Shown: positions 50,581-59,500, counted from the stretch's first letter. The stretch: DNA of 64,000 bases from a bacterium (GCA_016125155.1 WGMI01000012.1:143179-207178); one strand, 5' to 3'. Numbers and translations are program-made. The notes: generated by a model not told the origin, from the sequence alone.

Positions 50581-50874
50581 ATGATTTCACCTTCATCAAC
50601 CCCGGAAATAGAAAAAGAAAAAATGGTCGGGCTGCGTTTTCCCGAATGGGAAGTATTGCAGACCGAGAGCAAGCGCAAAGAGCGTGCAGAGGCGCTGCAT
50701 CGGGCCACCCATTTGGGCAACCTCGAGAAACAGAAGGTCCATATTTACTTCGAAGACGAAGGGGGCATCAAAAAAGTACACACCACCATTTGGGCCATTA
50801 CGGAACGGAAAATCATCCTGAAAGCCGGGCTTTCGATCCCCATTCATCGAATCCATTCTGTCGAATTGGTGTAG
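50581..50874 (+). CDS. Conserved small hypothetical protein
   Basis: A 97-residue protein without signal or membrane segment. The C-terminal 80 residues (FPEWEVLQTESKRKERAEALHRATHLGN) are of a kind conserved in Bacteroidota and often found near smpB, as here; the function is unknown to me. It has a charged helix followed by a small beta part (KVHIYFEDEGGIKKVHTTIW). ATG 50581 is used; ATG 50623 is a shorter option. The upstream 280 nt hold the candidate structured RNA. Confidence 0.6.
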   Translation: MISPSSTPEIEKEKMVGLRFPEWEVLQTESKRKERAEALHRATHLGNLEKQKVHIYFEDEGGIKKVHTTIWAITERKIILKAGLSIPIHRIHSVELV

Positions 50875-50990
50875 CGATTTCGGGTACGGATACGCCTGTG
50901 CTCAATCGGAACAGATAAACGAACTTCGCGCCCCGCCTGGACCCGGCCATCTTGCCATGAAGGGGTTTGTAGGACAAGGGTGGTTGAACT

Positions 50991-51458
50991 GTGTCGAAAA
51001 AGAACGCTCCCGCATCCCACGTCGAAATTCGCAACCGCAAAGCGGGCTACGAGTACGAACTGCTCGACCGCTATACGGCCGGATTGGTGTTAATGGGAAC
51101 CGAAATCAAGAGTCTGCGCACGGGTAAGGCTCAGATATCAGAGGCGTACTGTGTCTTTCACGCAAACGAGCTCTGGGTCCACGAGTTGTTGATTGAACCC
51201 TATGCGTACGGAACCCACATCAATCACGCGGCGCGGAGGGAGCGCAAATTGTTGCTGAGCCGAAGGGAATTGGACAAGATCGAGGTCAAACTCAAAGACG
51301 TTGGCATGACCTTGATTCCGACCCGGTTGTACATCAACGAAAAGGGCTTGGCCAAGTTGGACATCGCGCTTGCCAAGGGCAAAAAACTCCACGACAAGCG
51401 CGATTCCATTAAAGACCGGGATGTGCAACGAGAGCTCGATCGCGCCAAGCACCGCTGA
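50991..51458 (+). CDS. smpB: SsrA-binding protein SmpB
   Basis: The tmRNA partner in trans-translation rescue of stalled ribosomes, 155 residues. Family motifs are VEIRNRKAGYEYELLDRYTAGLVLMGTEIKSLR at residues 10-43, EAYCVFHANELWVHELLIEPYA, and the KGLAKLDIALAKGKKLHDKRD region near 120 with the basic C-tail. The start is GTG 50991. A degenerate box GAACTTCGCGCCCC at 50921-50934 resembles the rpsP promoter. The tmRNA gene itself was not found in the window. It is convergent with the TonB receptor gene. Confidence 0.96.
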   Translation: MSKKNAPASHVEIRNRKAGYEYELLDRYTAGLVLMGTEIKSLRTGKAQISEAYCVFHANELWVHELLIEPYAYGTHINHAARRERKLLLSRRELDKIEVKLKDVGMTLIPTRLYINEKGLAKLDIALAKGKKLHDKRDSIKDRDVQRELDRAKHR

Positions 51459-51472
51459 GCGTCCTGTGCGGT

Positions 51473-53857
51473 TTAGATCTCGATGATGAGCCCAATGGAG
51501 GGCAGGGTAGAGCCTGAACTGTTTTCCAACTCCTTGATCAAGTAGCGGTTCGGATCGTTCGGGTCCACGATGGGCGCCCCCATGGCATCGCGTTGTACAT
51601 CGACCAAAGGAGGACCTTGCACGGCCTGACCGAGCAAATTCTGGACGTCAAAATAGACATCGAGGCTCCACTTCGGGAAGAACCACTTTTTGTCGATGCG
51701 CGCATTGATGCGGTTAAAGTTGTCGAACCGTTGGGTATTGAGGGCATCGTAGTCGGGAATGCCAAAGCCGATATTGTCCCAGTTCACAATCAGGGCACTT
51801 TCGTCGAGATCAAAGGGGGTAAAAGGCGCCCCGCCGAGGAACTGATACTGAACCCCCAATTCCCAGTTCTTGCCAAAGCGTTTGCCCGCCGTCAAAGTCC
51901 CGATGATGCGGTTGTCCCAGGCCGTCGGGACCAAGACACCTTTTTTGTCTTCGAATTCGCTGCGGACCAGCGTCAAGGCGAGGATGCCAAAAAAGCCTTT
52001 GTAGTATTTCTGTTGATACGTCAGTTCCAGCCCATAACTCCGCCCCTCGGAGACCGAGCGGGAAGGCGCATTTCCGATCACCCCGAAATCGCCTCCCAGA
52101 TTGGCGAGACTGATGGAATCGGTAAGTAAAAAAGGATAGTTGCCATAGTCCTTGTAGAAAGCCTCGAGCGACCATTTGGCATTGAAAGGGAGGTAGTTGG
52201 TTACACCCACCACGGTATGGGTCGATCGGATGTAGGTGGCATCGCGGTTGACCAGGTCTCCGCTCTGATCGCGAAAGCCGAGCAGGGTATAAGGGGGCAG
52301 TTGATAGTATATCCCCCAGTTGGCGTTGAGGCTCCAATTCGAATTGAGGGCATAGGAAGCCGAGAGCCGGGGCGACAATTGCTCGAGTGGATTGCGGGTA
52401 GAAACATTAAAACTCAAGGCATCCATCCGAAAACCCGCCGAAAGGGTCAAGTGCTCTCTCCAAACGGTTTTGGTGGCCTGGCTGAACAAACTGTAGCGGA
52501 ACATCCTCAAATTGGTCGTGTACGAACGCGCGGGTTGACCTTCTGGTACCCGCAGATCGAGTTCGTCCGTGGCGTATTTCAGTTCTTCGAAACCAAATCC
52601 GTTGGTCCAACGCCAACCGTTGTGGCGGTAGAAGTTCTCGACCCGGAGTTTGTTTTCGATCTCGCGGCTGTCGTAGTCGAGCAACTGGGTTTTGGATTCG
52701 TCGTTGTCGACATATTTGAATGCGGTATTATTCAACATAAACTGGCTCAGCACGACGTTGGTGTAGCTCTTTTCAGCGAAGTAGGTATACTTTGCACCTA
52801 CAGAATAGTTCCATTGTTCGTTCACGGGCAAAGCATTCAGTGTATACCGCTGCGCCTCGGTTTCATTGGCATTCAGATTCAAGTCGAAGTTATCGACGGC
52901 CCCCAGCCCGAGAAAAGTGATTTGGTGTTTGCGGTTGAACGTGTGCTTCAGTTTGACTTGAAAGTCGTTGTACGTCGGCAAAAAAGGCAGTTCGAGCAGG
53001 CTGAAGAGAAACTGCAAATACGAGCGGCGGGCCGAGAGCATCAATCCGGTTTTGTCTCCCAAAGGACCATCGACGGTAATGCCCACCTCGCTGGCTCCCA
53101 CCTGTCCAATGCCCCCCCAGCGATCGGTGCGGGCATCTTTGAGTTGGAGCTCCATGACCGAACTCAGGGCATTGCCTCGCTCTACGGGAAAGGCACCTGT
53201 GTAGAGGTTCACCTCGCGCAAAAAATTGACATTGATCATGCCCACCGGGCCTCCGCTCGACCCCTGGGTAGCGAAGTGGTTGATGGCGGGAATTTCAATC
53301 CCGTCTAAGTAAAATCGGTTTTCGTTTGGGGCTCCACCTCGAATGATGAGGTCGTTTCGAAAACCCGGTTGGGCCGCCACCCCAGGTAGGCTCTGAACCA
53401 CTTTGCTGATGTCCTGGTTGCCCCCGGGATTGCGTTGGATCTCATTAATTCCGATATTTTGCACGGAAACAGGACTCTCTGGATTGCGCTCAAAACGGTT
53501 TTGGGCGCTCACTTCAATCTCGGTCAGTTTGGTGGTCGATGCGGAGAGTCGGGCATCGAGCCGAGCCGGCTTGTTGTTGGTGACGGAAACCTCAAAAGCG
53601 ACGAACGATTCGTATCCGAACATCTTGAACTCCACATTGTAGAGACCGGGCTCCAATCCCTCGAGCTGGTAGTTGCCATCGAGGTCGGTGGCGGTGGCCT
53701 TGGCGCTTCCCTGCACGGTTACCGTAGCCAGCGCCAACCCTTCGTTGTTCACGGCGTCCGACACGGTGCCTTGAATGATGCTGGTTTGGGCCTGTAAATC
53801 GCCCTGTCCCCAACATACCCCGGCACAGAAAAACACCAGTCCAACGAACTTTTTCAT
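51473..53857 (-). CDS. TonB-dependent receptor with CarboxypepD-like domain
   Basis: A 794-residue outer-membrane transporter. It has a signal peptide (residues 1-23), a CarboxypepD_reg-like domain (IQGTVSDAVNNEGLALATVTV near residue 28), a plug (NPGGNQDISKVVQSLPGVAAQPG near 142, DLIIRGGAPNENRFYLDGIEIP) and a barrel ending GSTLPSIGLIIEI. The substrate is unknown; no SusD partner adjoins. It is divergent from marR with only 22 nt between start codons, so the regulator probably controls it. Convergent smpB ends 14 nt away. Confidence 0.92.
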   Translation of the reverse strand: MKKFVGLVFFCAGVCWGQGDLQAQTSIIQGTVSDAVNNEGLALATVTVQGSAKATATDLDGNYQLEGLEPGLYNVEFKMFGYESFVAFEVSVTNNKPARLDARLSASTTKLTEIEVSAQNRFERNPESPVSVQNIGINEIQRNPGGNQDISKVVQSLPGVAAQPGFRNDLIIRGGAPNENRFYLDGIEIPAINHFATQGSSGGPVGMINVNFLREVNLYTGAFPVERGNALSSVMELQLKDARTDRWGGIGQVGASEVGITVDGPLGDKTGLMLSARRSYLQFLFSLLELPFLPTYNDFQVKLKHTFNRKHQITFLGLGAVDNFDLNLNANETEAQRYTLNALPVNEQWNYSVGAKYTYFAEKSYTNVVLSQFMLNNTAFKYVDNDESKTQLLDYDSREIENKLRVENFYRHNGWRWTNGFGFEELKYATDELDLRVPEGQPARSYTTNLRMFRYSLFSQATKTVWREHLTLSAGFRMDALSFNVSTRNPLEQLSPRLSASYALNSNWSLNANWGIYYQLPPYTLLGFRDQSGDLVNRDATYIRSTHTVVGVTNYLPFNAKWSLEAFYKDYGNYPFLLTDSISLANLGGDFGVIGNAPSRSVSEGRSYGLELTYQQKYYKGFFGILALTLVRSEFEDKKGVLVPTAWDNRIIGTLTAGKRFGKNWELGVQYQFLGGAPFTPFDLDESALIVNWDNIGFGIPDYDALNTQRFDNFNRINARIDKKWFFPKWSLDVYFDVQNLLGQAVQGPPLVDVQRDAMGAPIVDPNDPNRYLIKELENSSGSTLPSIGLIIEI

Positions 53858-53879
53858 TTTATTATGGTTTTATAATGTG

Positions 53880-54599
53880 ATGACGCAGAACCATAGAATA
53901 AGTTCTAAATCCATTAAAAAAAATCAGATTCTTGCCCTGTTTCAGGCCTTAATGCCTCATTTAGAGCGAGAAGATTTTTTTATGGGTTGGGAAAATCTCG
54001 AAGGAGAACTACTGCTCCGTGTGGTCTCGCATCGGTTTCAACAGGGCTCGCCCCCGCCCGAATCGGCCGAAGCCTACGGAGCCAGCGACGATGGGGTAGC
54101 GAATCAGATCGCCTACCGAATAGCCCGTTTGGCGCAATTTGCCCGGCACTACCTCAAAAGCGTGCTCGAGACCACGCCGGTTGGAAGCCCGGAAGAGTTT
54201 GGAATGTTGATGGCCTTGTACGGTGGTCGAAGCGTCAACAAAAGCGCCTTGATTCGGGAACAGGTCATGGAAATTCCGACGGGCATGGACATTCTCAAGC
54301 GACTCATGCATCGCAATCTGGTGGAATTGGACCCCGAGCAGACTGATCGGCGCTCCAAGAAAGTGCGGTTGACGGAAACGGGGATCCGCACCGTAGAGCA
54401 TTTGTTTTTTGTCATCGGACCGGCGGGTCGACTGGTTTCTGCCGCTTTGGATCCGTCGCAAAAGGAACAGGTGCTCGGTTTGCTCGAGCGCCTCGATCGG
54501 TTCCACACGGATCTCATGGGTCATCCGGGATGGCCCCGACCCGAAGAACTCCTCAAAGCACAAAACCCCGGAGATCGAACGGTCGAACTCCGGGGCTAA
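53880..54599 (+). CDS. MarR family transcriptional regulator
   Basis: A 239-residue winged-helix regulator, longer than usual (about 150) with an extra N-terminal helical region. The HTH runs near residues 108-175 (EEFGMLMALYGGRSVNKSALIREQVMEIPTGMDILKRL), with the wing EQTDRRSKKVRLTETGIRTV. It shares a 22-nt gap with the divergent TonB receptor gene, so autoregulation and control of that receptor are likely. ATG 53880 starts MTQNHR; GTG 53877 lies one codon upstream. Its last codons form part of a terminator for the opposite strand. Confidence 0.85.
   Translation: MTQNHRISSKSIKKNQILALFQALMPHLEREDFFMGWENLEGELLLRVVSHRFQQGSPPPESAEAYGASDDGVANQIAYRIARLAQFARHYLKSVLETTPVGSPEEFGMLMALYGGRSVNKSALIREQVMEIPTGMDILKRLMHRNLVELDPEQTDRRSKKVRLTETGIRTVEHLFFVIGPAGRLVSAALDPSQKEQVLGLLERLDRFHTDLMGHPGWPRPEELLKAQNPGDRTVELRG
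54566..54595 (-). terminator. Terminator of the DUF2911 gene, inside the marR 3' end
   Basis: CCCCGGAG (54566-54573) and CTCCGGGG (54588-54595), 8-bp stem. Minus-strand reading is followed by TTTTGTG. It overlaps the last codons of marR. Confidence 0.75.
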
Positions 54600-54635
54600 G
54601 GGGTGTTTGAGGGAATCGGAAATCCCTGAAATAGC

Positions 54636-55478
54636 TTACTTCCAGCCCTTCATTTCGCCTTCCATCACGGCTTTGTACCCAAACGTACTCCCGTCTTTAG
54701 CAGCCTGAGCCTCGCCCAGCTCAATGGCTTTGTCGGCTGCTTTTTTGGCTTCGGCCGTTTTTTTGATCTTGTAGAGCAATTGAGCACGCAGCCAGTGGCT
54801 GTACCAGCTGTCCGACTTCAGTTCAATCGAACGATCGATGTACTCAACCGCCTTGGGGAATTGAATCCCCTCGTTGTGGTAGTAGTTGGCGGCATTGCGG
54901 TACACCCTCCAGTCTCCGGGTTGTTCAGCAATGGCCTTTTCAATGTTCTGCTGGGCGCGCTTGCGCACCTCGACTTTGACGGGCACCGAGACCGAGGTTT
55001 CGGCCCATTGTAGTTTGAGGTGGGCAGCGGTCGAACTCAAATCGGTCATTTCGAAGGTGAAGGTCTCTGTAAACGCACAGGGTTTCGACTTGACGGTCGT
55101 CCTCAGGACGTCTTTGGCCCGGTCGTAGTTGTCGGTGCCCGCAAGCGTGGTATCCCGATTGAAAATTACGGTCCATTCGGTTTTGCCGGGAATGGTCAAC
55201 AGGCTGTACGATCCCGCCGCCACGGGAATCCGGTTGATTTCCACCTCGGTCGAAAAGCGCACAATGGTAGCGCGGTTGGCGCCGGTCCTCCACAGTTCGC
55301 CGTAGGGAACCAATTCTCCAAAGATGATGCGTCCCTTGGCCGAAGGACGGGAGTAGTCTGCAGAAATCTCTGTGAGACCGAGCGATTGGCTCCAAATGGC
55401 GGATGGACTGGGCTGGGGCAGTTTTTGAGCGGTAGCCGTTAGGGCCGACAAACCCAACACAAGGATAGTGGTGCGCAT
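54636..55478 (-). CDS. DUF2911 domain-containing secreted protein
   Basis: A 280-residue exported protein: signal peptide residues 1-17 (TTILVLGLSALTATA). DUF2911 covers about 22-150 (IWSQSLGLTEISADYSRPSAKGRIIFGELVPYGELWRTGANRATIV, later YSLLTIPGKTEWTVIFNRD). The C-terminal part has TPR-like helices (PGDWRVYRNAANYYHNEGIQFPKAVEYIDRSIEL). DUF2911 is widespread in Bacteroidota with no known function. The frame extends to 55532, but ATG 55478 starts the signal peptide. Confidence 0.88.
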   Translation of the reverse strand: MRTTILVLGLSALTATAQKLPQPSPSAIWSQSLGLTEISADYSRPSAKGRIIFGELVPYGELWRTGANRATIVRFSTEVEINRIPVAAGSYSLLTIPGKTEWTVIFNRDTTLAGTDNYDRAKDVLRTTVKSKPCAFTETFTFEMTDLSSTAAHLKLQWAETSVSVPVKVEVRKRAQQNIEKAIAEQPGDWRVYRNAANYYHNEGIQFPKAVEYIDRSIELKSDSWYSHWLRAQLLYKIKKTAEAKKAADKAIELGEAQAAKDGSTFGYKAVMEGEMKGWK

Positions 55479-55565
55479 AGCAATCGATGAATGTTTGAAC
55501 AAAGAAAGGTCAGAGACCCCAAAGATGGGCATAGTCCCATGGTAAACTGCTCGCCCGTGCGCTGA

Positions 55566-56204
55566 TTAGGATACTGCCATAAACCGCCGAATCAACGGCC
55601 CCAGTCCGGAAAAGAAAAACTCGACCGCGATCACCATCACGATGAGCCCCATCAACCGCATCATGACGTTGTTTCCGGTTTCGCCCAACCACTTCGACAG
55701 GGGGGCGGCAAAAAGCAGTCCGAGCAAATTGAGCCCGAGAACTCCAGCCATCACAAGGACGAGTACCGCTTTTAAACCAAAGCTATGGGCGTCTTCCATC
55801 AACACGATTGCGTTGGTAATCGAACCTGGGCCGGTAATCATGGGGATGGCCAATGGTGTAATGCTGATGTCGCCCACATAGGCCTTTACTTCGTTTTTGG
55901 GCACCCGAATGCGGCTCAATCGCGCCTGAAGCATATCCATGCCGAGCATAAAGAAAATAATGCCCCCGACCACCCGAAAGCTGTCGACCGAAATCCCGAA
56001 AAATCCGAAGAGAAATTGACCCGTAAAGGCAAACAGTAGCAAGACCAAATAGGCCACTGCATTGGCGCGTATGGCCGTCCAGCGCCGGGCTTTGGGGCTG
56101 AGTTCAGCTGTCATGGTCAGGTAGACCGGCAAAATCCCGAAGGGATTGATCAGGGTCAAAAAACTGGTGAATACCACCAGCGCAAACTCGGTGTAGGTGT
56201 TCAT
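55566..56204 (-). CDS. MarC family integral membrane protein
   Basis: A 212-residue inner-membrane protein with about six hydrophobic segments. It shows the family opening TLINPFGILPVYLTMTAEL near residue 17, the MDMLQARLSR segment near 90, and ITPLAIPMITGPGSITNAIVL near 115. MarC-type proteins were once thought to be drug exporters, without proof. It lies 6 nt downstream of ribH on the same strand. Confidence 0.92.
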   Translation of the reverse strand: MNTYTEFALVVFTSFLTLINPFGILPVYLTMTAELSPKARRWTAIRANAVAYLVLLLFAFTGQFLFGFFGISVDSFRVVGGIIFFMLGMDMLQARLSRIRVPKNEVKAYVGDISITPLAIPMITGPGSITNAIVLMEDAHSFGLKAVLVLVMAGVLGLNLLGLLFAAPLSKWLGETGNNVMMRLMGLIVMVIAVEFFFSGLGPLIRRFMAVS

Positions 56205-56210
56205 GCGCGG

Positions 56211-56687
56211 TCAGCCTCTCAAGGCTTGGCCGAACAAGGCCATCTCTATGGCCGCATCGGCGGCTTCGATACCCTTGTTGCCCAATCGACCACCCGATCG
56301 GTCCTTGGCTTGTTCCCAGGTGTTGTCGGTCAAAACGCAAAACACCACTGGGCAATCCGATTGGGTGTTGAGCTGCGCAATGCCCTGGGCCACGGCTTGA
56401 CAGATGAATTCAAAGTGCCGGGTTTCGCCCTGAATGACGCTTCCAATGGCGACGACGGCATCGTAGCGTCCGCTCGCAGCAAGGCGTGCTGAAGCATGAA
56501 CGAGTTCAAAGCTGCCGGGAACCGCAAATACTTCGGCCGAAGCGCAATTCGCCCGATGCAGGCGTTCAAGGCAGCCGTCGCGCAGGGCATGGGTAATTTC
56601 GGCGTTCCAACCCGAAACCGCCAAGGCAAACCGCAAACCAGTGGCTTTTCGGGGTTGTGCCGCGGCCTGATGCAGCCCGGTGGCCAT
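56211..56687 (-). CDS. ribH: 6,7-dimethyl-8-ribityllumazine synthase
   Basis: The penultimate enzyme of riboflavin synthesis, 158 residues, usually an icosahedral or pentameric assembly. Motifs: FAVPGSFELVHASARLA near residue 54, AIGSVIQGETRHFEFICQAVAQG near 80, FCVLTDNTWEQA near 115 and NKGIEAADAAIEM near 138. The product also serves as antenna chromophore in FeS-type photolyases, which links it to the gene at 10.5 kb, though it is not in that operon. It is 2 nt from the TPR gene's stop. Confidence 0.95.
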   Translation of the reverse strand: MATGLHQAAAQPRKATGLRFALAVSGWNAEITHALRDGCLERLHRANCASAEVFAVPGSFELVHASARLAASGRYDAVVAIGSVIQGETRHFEFICQAVAQGIAQLNTQSDCPVVFCVLTDNTWEQAKDRSGGRLGNKGIEAADAAIEMALFGQALRG

Positions 56688-56689
56688 GC

Positions 56690-57388
56690 TTACTTGGTGG
56701 TCAGACCTTCGATGCGCGCCAGGAACTTCGAAATGTCCGTACCCTCGTTCGACTTGGGATATTCCTTTTGAATCCGCTCGTAGTGGCGCTTGGCACCGCT
56801 GTAGTCGCCGAGCATTTCGGCGGTCAATCCGGCCTTTTTGAGATAGAACGGGGTCAAATAGCCCTCTTTGCCCGAGGCCGCTGCTTTTTGGTAGTAGTCC
56901 AGGGCTTCTTTGGGTTGACCCAATTCGTGAAAGGCATCGCCGATGGCACCATTGCGCACGGTTTTCATTACGGCATCGCCGGGCTTAAACTGGTCGAGTT
57001 GCTTGATGGCATCTTCAAAAGCTCCGTTTTGCAGGTAGGCAATCCCGGCGTAGTAGTGCGCCAAATTGCCCGCTTTGGTTCCCGAATAGGTCTCTGAAAC
57101 ATCGATCAAACCGAGCCGATCGCCCCGTCCGTTGAGCGCCACGTCGAGCGAGTCTTTTTCGAACATAATCTCCGCGTAGGCAATGGCGTCCAGAGCCTCG
57201 CGTTCGCGCGGAGCCTGGTAAAAATTCTGATAGGCCAAGTACAGCGCCACCAGACCCACCACGCTACCGCCTACGGTGCCGAGGATCTTTTTGTTTTGAT
57301 TGAACCACTGTTCGGCCCGGGTCAAACCCCCGGTTACATCCAACAGAACTTCTTCGTCCTGCTTGTTTTGCGTTACTTTCTTCGCCAT
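56690..57388 (-). CDS. Membrane-anchored tetratricopeptide repeat protein, YfgM-like
   Basis: A 232-residue protein with a cytoplasmic N-terminus, one transmembrane segment at about residues 36-56 (ILGTVGGSVVGLVALYLAY), and at least three TPR-like units from 100 on (AHYYAGIAYLQNGAFEDAIKQL, GDAFHELGQPKEALDYYQKA, AEMLGDYSGAKRHYERIQKEYP). It resembles YfgM-type helpers of envelope protein folding and, in Bacteroidota, a gene usually found before ribH. The role is inferred. Divergent from recF. Confidence 0.85.
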   Translation of the reverse strand: MAKKVTQNKQDEEVLLDVTGGLTRAEQWFNQNKKILGTVGGSVVGLVALYLAYQNFYQAPREREALDAIAYAEIMFEKDSLDVALNGRGDRLGLIDVSETYSGTKAGNLAHYYAGIAYLQNGAFEDAIKQLDQFKPGDAVMKTVRNGAIGDAFHELGQPKEALDYYQKAAASGKEGYLTPFYLKKAGLTAEMLGDYSGAKRHYERIQKEYPKSNEGTDISKFLARIEGLTTK

Positions 57389-57462
57389 GGTTGTGCTGAA
57401 TCTACGGGAAAACGCTCCCGGAATCGGTCGGCAAAGCTAATTCATTTGGAGCAGGGGCCACT

Positions 57463-57470
57463 TATCTTTG
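57463..57470 (+). promoter_or_regulatory. recF promoter, -7 element
   Basis: TATCTTTG, a perfect -7 box, ending 7 nt before the recF ATG. A start site about 7 nt past it would fall on or next to the ATG, giving a leaderless or almost leaderless mRNA. A TTG at 57446-57448 is too close to be a standard -33 box. Confidence 0.5.
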
Positions 57471-57477
57471 ACCGACG

Positions 57478-58569
57478 ATGTCAGAATTGTGGCTTTCTCG
57501 GCTTGAGCTCACCGGTTTTCGAAGCCACGAGCGGGCCGAATTCGAGTTTGTATCGAAGTTCAATGGTTTGGTAGGCGACAATGGATTGGGCAAGACCAAC
57601 GTATTGGAAGCCATCCACTACCTCAGCATGGGCAAGCCCTATTTCGGTGGAAACGACCGTCAGTCGGTGCGTGAGGGGGGCGATTTCTTTTTAATCAAAG
57701 CCCTTTTTTCCCGTTTGGGGCGGGACGAAGACCTCGAATTGGCCTATGCACCGGCCGAGCGAAAACAAATGAAGCGCAACGGCAAGCCACTCGATCGACT
57801 CGCCGACCACCTTGGCGTGTTTCCCGCCGTAGTGATTGCGCCCCGCGATCAGGAATTGGTCGATGGACCTGCCGAAGAACGCAGGCGGTTTGCCGATCAG
57901 GTGATTTCGCAAAGCGATCGGACTTATTTAAATGCCCTGACGCGCTACCAGCAATTGCTCAAACAGCGGAATGCCCTCTTGCGCTCTGCCCAGGGCCGGG
58001 ACCCCGGGGAGCAACTGGCGTTTTTTGATTTTGGACTGGCGCAGGCGGCCGAGGAGTTGATTCCGCTCAGGGCCCGTTTTTGCGACGAGCTCCGCCCTTG
58101 GTTGGAGGCTTTTATCGACCGAATTGGGGGAGGAGAACAGGCCTCGATGGTCTATCAGCCCGATGTGGAAGGCTCAATAACGGAAGTCCTCGAGCGGAAC
58201 CGGGCCCAAGATGTCCGCATGGGGTATACCCGCAGGGGGTTGCACAAAGACGAATTCGAATGGAGTCTCGACGGAAGAGTGCTCCGCCACTTCGGCTCTC
58301 AAGGCCAGCAAAAGTCGTTTTTGCTCGCGCTCAAACTAGCCCAATACGCTTTGTTGCGCTCCAAACTCGAACTCACCCCTCTGCTGTTGCTCGACGATTT
58401 GTTCGACAAATTGGACGCGCGCCGCGCGGGGAGGCTTATCGAATTGCTCAGAACGGAAGAATACGGACAGGTTTTTGTCACCGATACCCATCCCGATCGG
58501 ATTTCGGCTTTGTTTGAGGGGATGGGAGAGGAGGCCCGAATTCACCGCTTGACCCCGACCCCAGCATGA
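57478..58569 (+). CDS. recF: DNA replication and repair protein RecF
   Basis: An SMC-like ATPase that loads RecA at gaps, 363 residues. Visible are LTGFRSHERAEFEF at the start, Walker A GDNGLGKTNVLEAI near residue 33, the signature FGSQGQQKSFLLALKLAQ near 275, and Walker B LLLLDDLFDKLDARR near 305 followed by VFVTDTHPDR. The stop overlaps the dciA start by 4 nt; recF-dciA is a common pair in Bacteroidota. Its promoter box is unusually close. Confidence 0.96.
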   Translation: MSELWLSRLELTGFRSHERAEFEFVSKFNGLVGDNGLGKTNVLEAIHYLSMGKPYFGGNDRQSVREGGDFFLIKALFSRLGRDEDLELAYAPAERKQMKRNGKPLDRLADHLGVFPAVVIAPRDQELVDGPAEERRRFADQVISQSDRTYLNALTRYQQLLKQRNALLRSAQGRDPGEQLAFFDFGLAQAAEELIPLRARFCDELRPWLEAFIDRIGGGEQASMVYQPDVEGSITEVLERNRAQDVRMGYTRRGLHKDEFEWSLDGRVLRHFGSQGQQKSFLLALKLAQYALLRSKLELTPLLLLDDLFDKLDARRAGRLIELLRTEEYGQVFVTDTHPDRISALFEGMGEEARIHRLTPTPA

Positions 58570-58871
58570 GCGCCAAGCGTCGAACCGACAACATTCAACC
58601 CCTGGGCGAAGCCCTGGGCGAATGGGCCCGGAGGCTGAGGCTCGAATCGGGTTTGCACGAAGCGGCCTTGCTGAGTCTGTGGGAAGAACACGCAGGTCGG
58701 GAATTGCACCGGGCCACGCGCAAACTCGAACTCCGGAACGGGGTATTGTACGCCTCCATGACGGACGGCACCGCGCGTCATGAATTGCTGATGATCCGCA
58801 GCCGGGTTCTGGCGGAAATCAACAAAGCCCTGACCCCCGAACAACAGATTCGGGAAATCAGGGCCTTCTGA
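58566..58871 (+). CDS. DciA family (DUF721) helicase-loading protein
   Basis: A 101-residue DUF721/DciA protein. It shows the N-terminal helix (IQPLGEALGEWARRLRLESGLHEAALLSLWEEHAGRELHRAT) and the KLELRNGVLYASMTDGTARHELLMIRSRVLAEIN region of the KH-like domain. DciA recruits the replicative helicase DnaB in bacteria without DnaC. It is short, without the Lys/Arg tail found in some relatives. ATG 58566 overlaps the recF stop (ATGA). Confidence 0.88.
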   Translation: MSAKRRTDNIQPLGEALGEWARRLRLESGLHEAALLSLWEEHAGRELHRATRKLELRNGVLYASMTDGTARHELLMIRSRVLAEINKALTPEQQIREIRAF

Positions 58872-58873
58872 AC

Positions 58874-58920
58874 GGAAAGCCCTCGACTCCTGGTCGAAGG
58901 CTCCGGAACATCGGTTTTTT
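58874..58920 (+). terminator. Probable terminator of recF-dciA
   Basis: An imperfect hairpin (AGCCcTCGA 58879-58887 with TCGAaGGCT 58894-58902) followed by CCG gaacat CGG and six T (58915-58920). Weak but placed between convergent genes. Confidence 0.4.
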
Positions 58921-59344
58921 AGTAGGCGTATTCGCGCCGGATTCCAAAGAAAAACTGGCCCTCGATGCGGGCATTGTCGTCGGAGTCCGAGCCATGAATG
59001 GCATTGGCTTCGATCGATTTGGCAAAATCGCGGCGGATGGTGCCGGGTTCGGCCTTGGTCGGGTCGGTGGCGCCAATCAGGGCGCGGAAGTCCTCGACCG
59101 CATTGTCTTTTTCGAGGATGGCTGCCACGATCGGGCCCGAAGTCATAAAGTCGATCAGTTCGCCAAAAAAGGAGCGTTCGGCGTGGACAGCGTAGAACTG
59201 CGATGCCTCGGCCCGGCTCAGACGGGTGAGCTCCATAGAGACGATGCGGAATCCCGCAGCATTGATGCGGTGCAGGATGGCACCGATGTGTCCGTTGGCG
59301 ACAGCATCGGGTTTAATCATGGTGAAAGTGCGGTTGGTTGCCAT
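58919..59344 (-). CDS. ndk: Nucleoside diphosphate kinase
   Basis: Transfers the terminal phosphate between nucleoside di- and triphosphates, 141 residues. Opening [16 protein letters not shown] and the active His in [12 protein letters not shown] near residue 116 are typical. The [18 protein letters not shown] segment is intact. A perfect promoter box (TAGGTTTG) lies 66 nt upstream. Its stop lies within the last T-run of the dciA terminator. Confidence 0.97.
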   Translation of the reverse strand: MATNRTFTMIKPDAVANGHIGAILHRINAAGFRIVSMELTRLSRAEASQFYAVHAERSFFGELIDFMTSGPIVAAILEKDNAVEDFRALIGATDPTKAEPGTIRRDFAKSIEANAIHGSDSDDNARIEGQFFFGIRREYAY

Positions 59345-59409
59345 GGTTTCGGGGGTTGATGACAGGTTCGTGGACAGGTTTGTAAGTCGCTGAATCAGAT
59401 TTCAGGGCG

Positions 59410-59417
59410 CAAACCTA
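59410..59417 (-). promoter_or_regulatory. ndk promoter, -7 element
   Basis: TAGGTTTG followed by CGCCC on the minus strand, the extended form also seen near rpsP and the lipoprotein gene. Confidence 0.55.
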
Positions 59418-59459
59418 CGCAATCAGCCACGGTTTTCGGGGATGGGGAGCAGGGAAGCG

Positions 59460-59467
59460 TACCTTTC
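59460..59467 (+). promoter_or_regulatory. nrnA promoter, -7 element
   Basis: TACCTTTC, one base from consensus, 34 nt before the ATG at 59501. It is divergent from the ndk box, 42 nt apart. Confidence 0.4.
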
Positions 59468-59500
59468 GGGCTCGATTCAGCACAGAGCAAACGGGCACGA

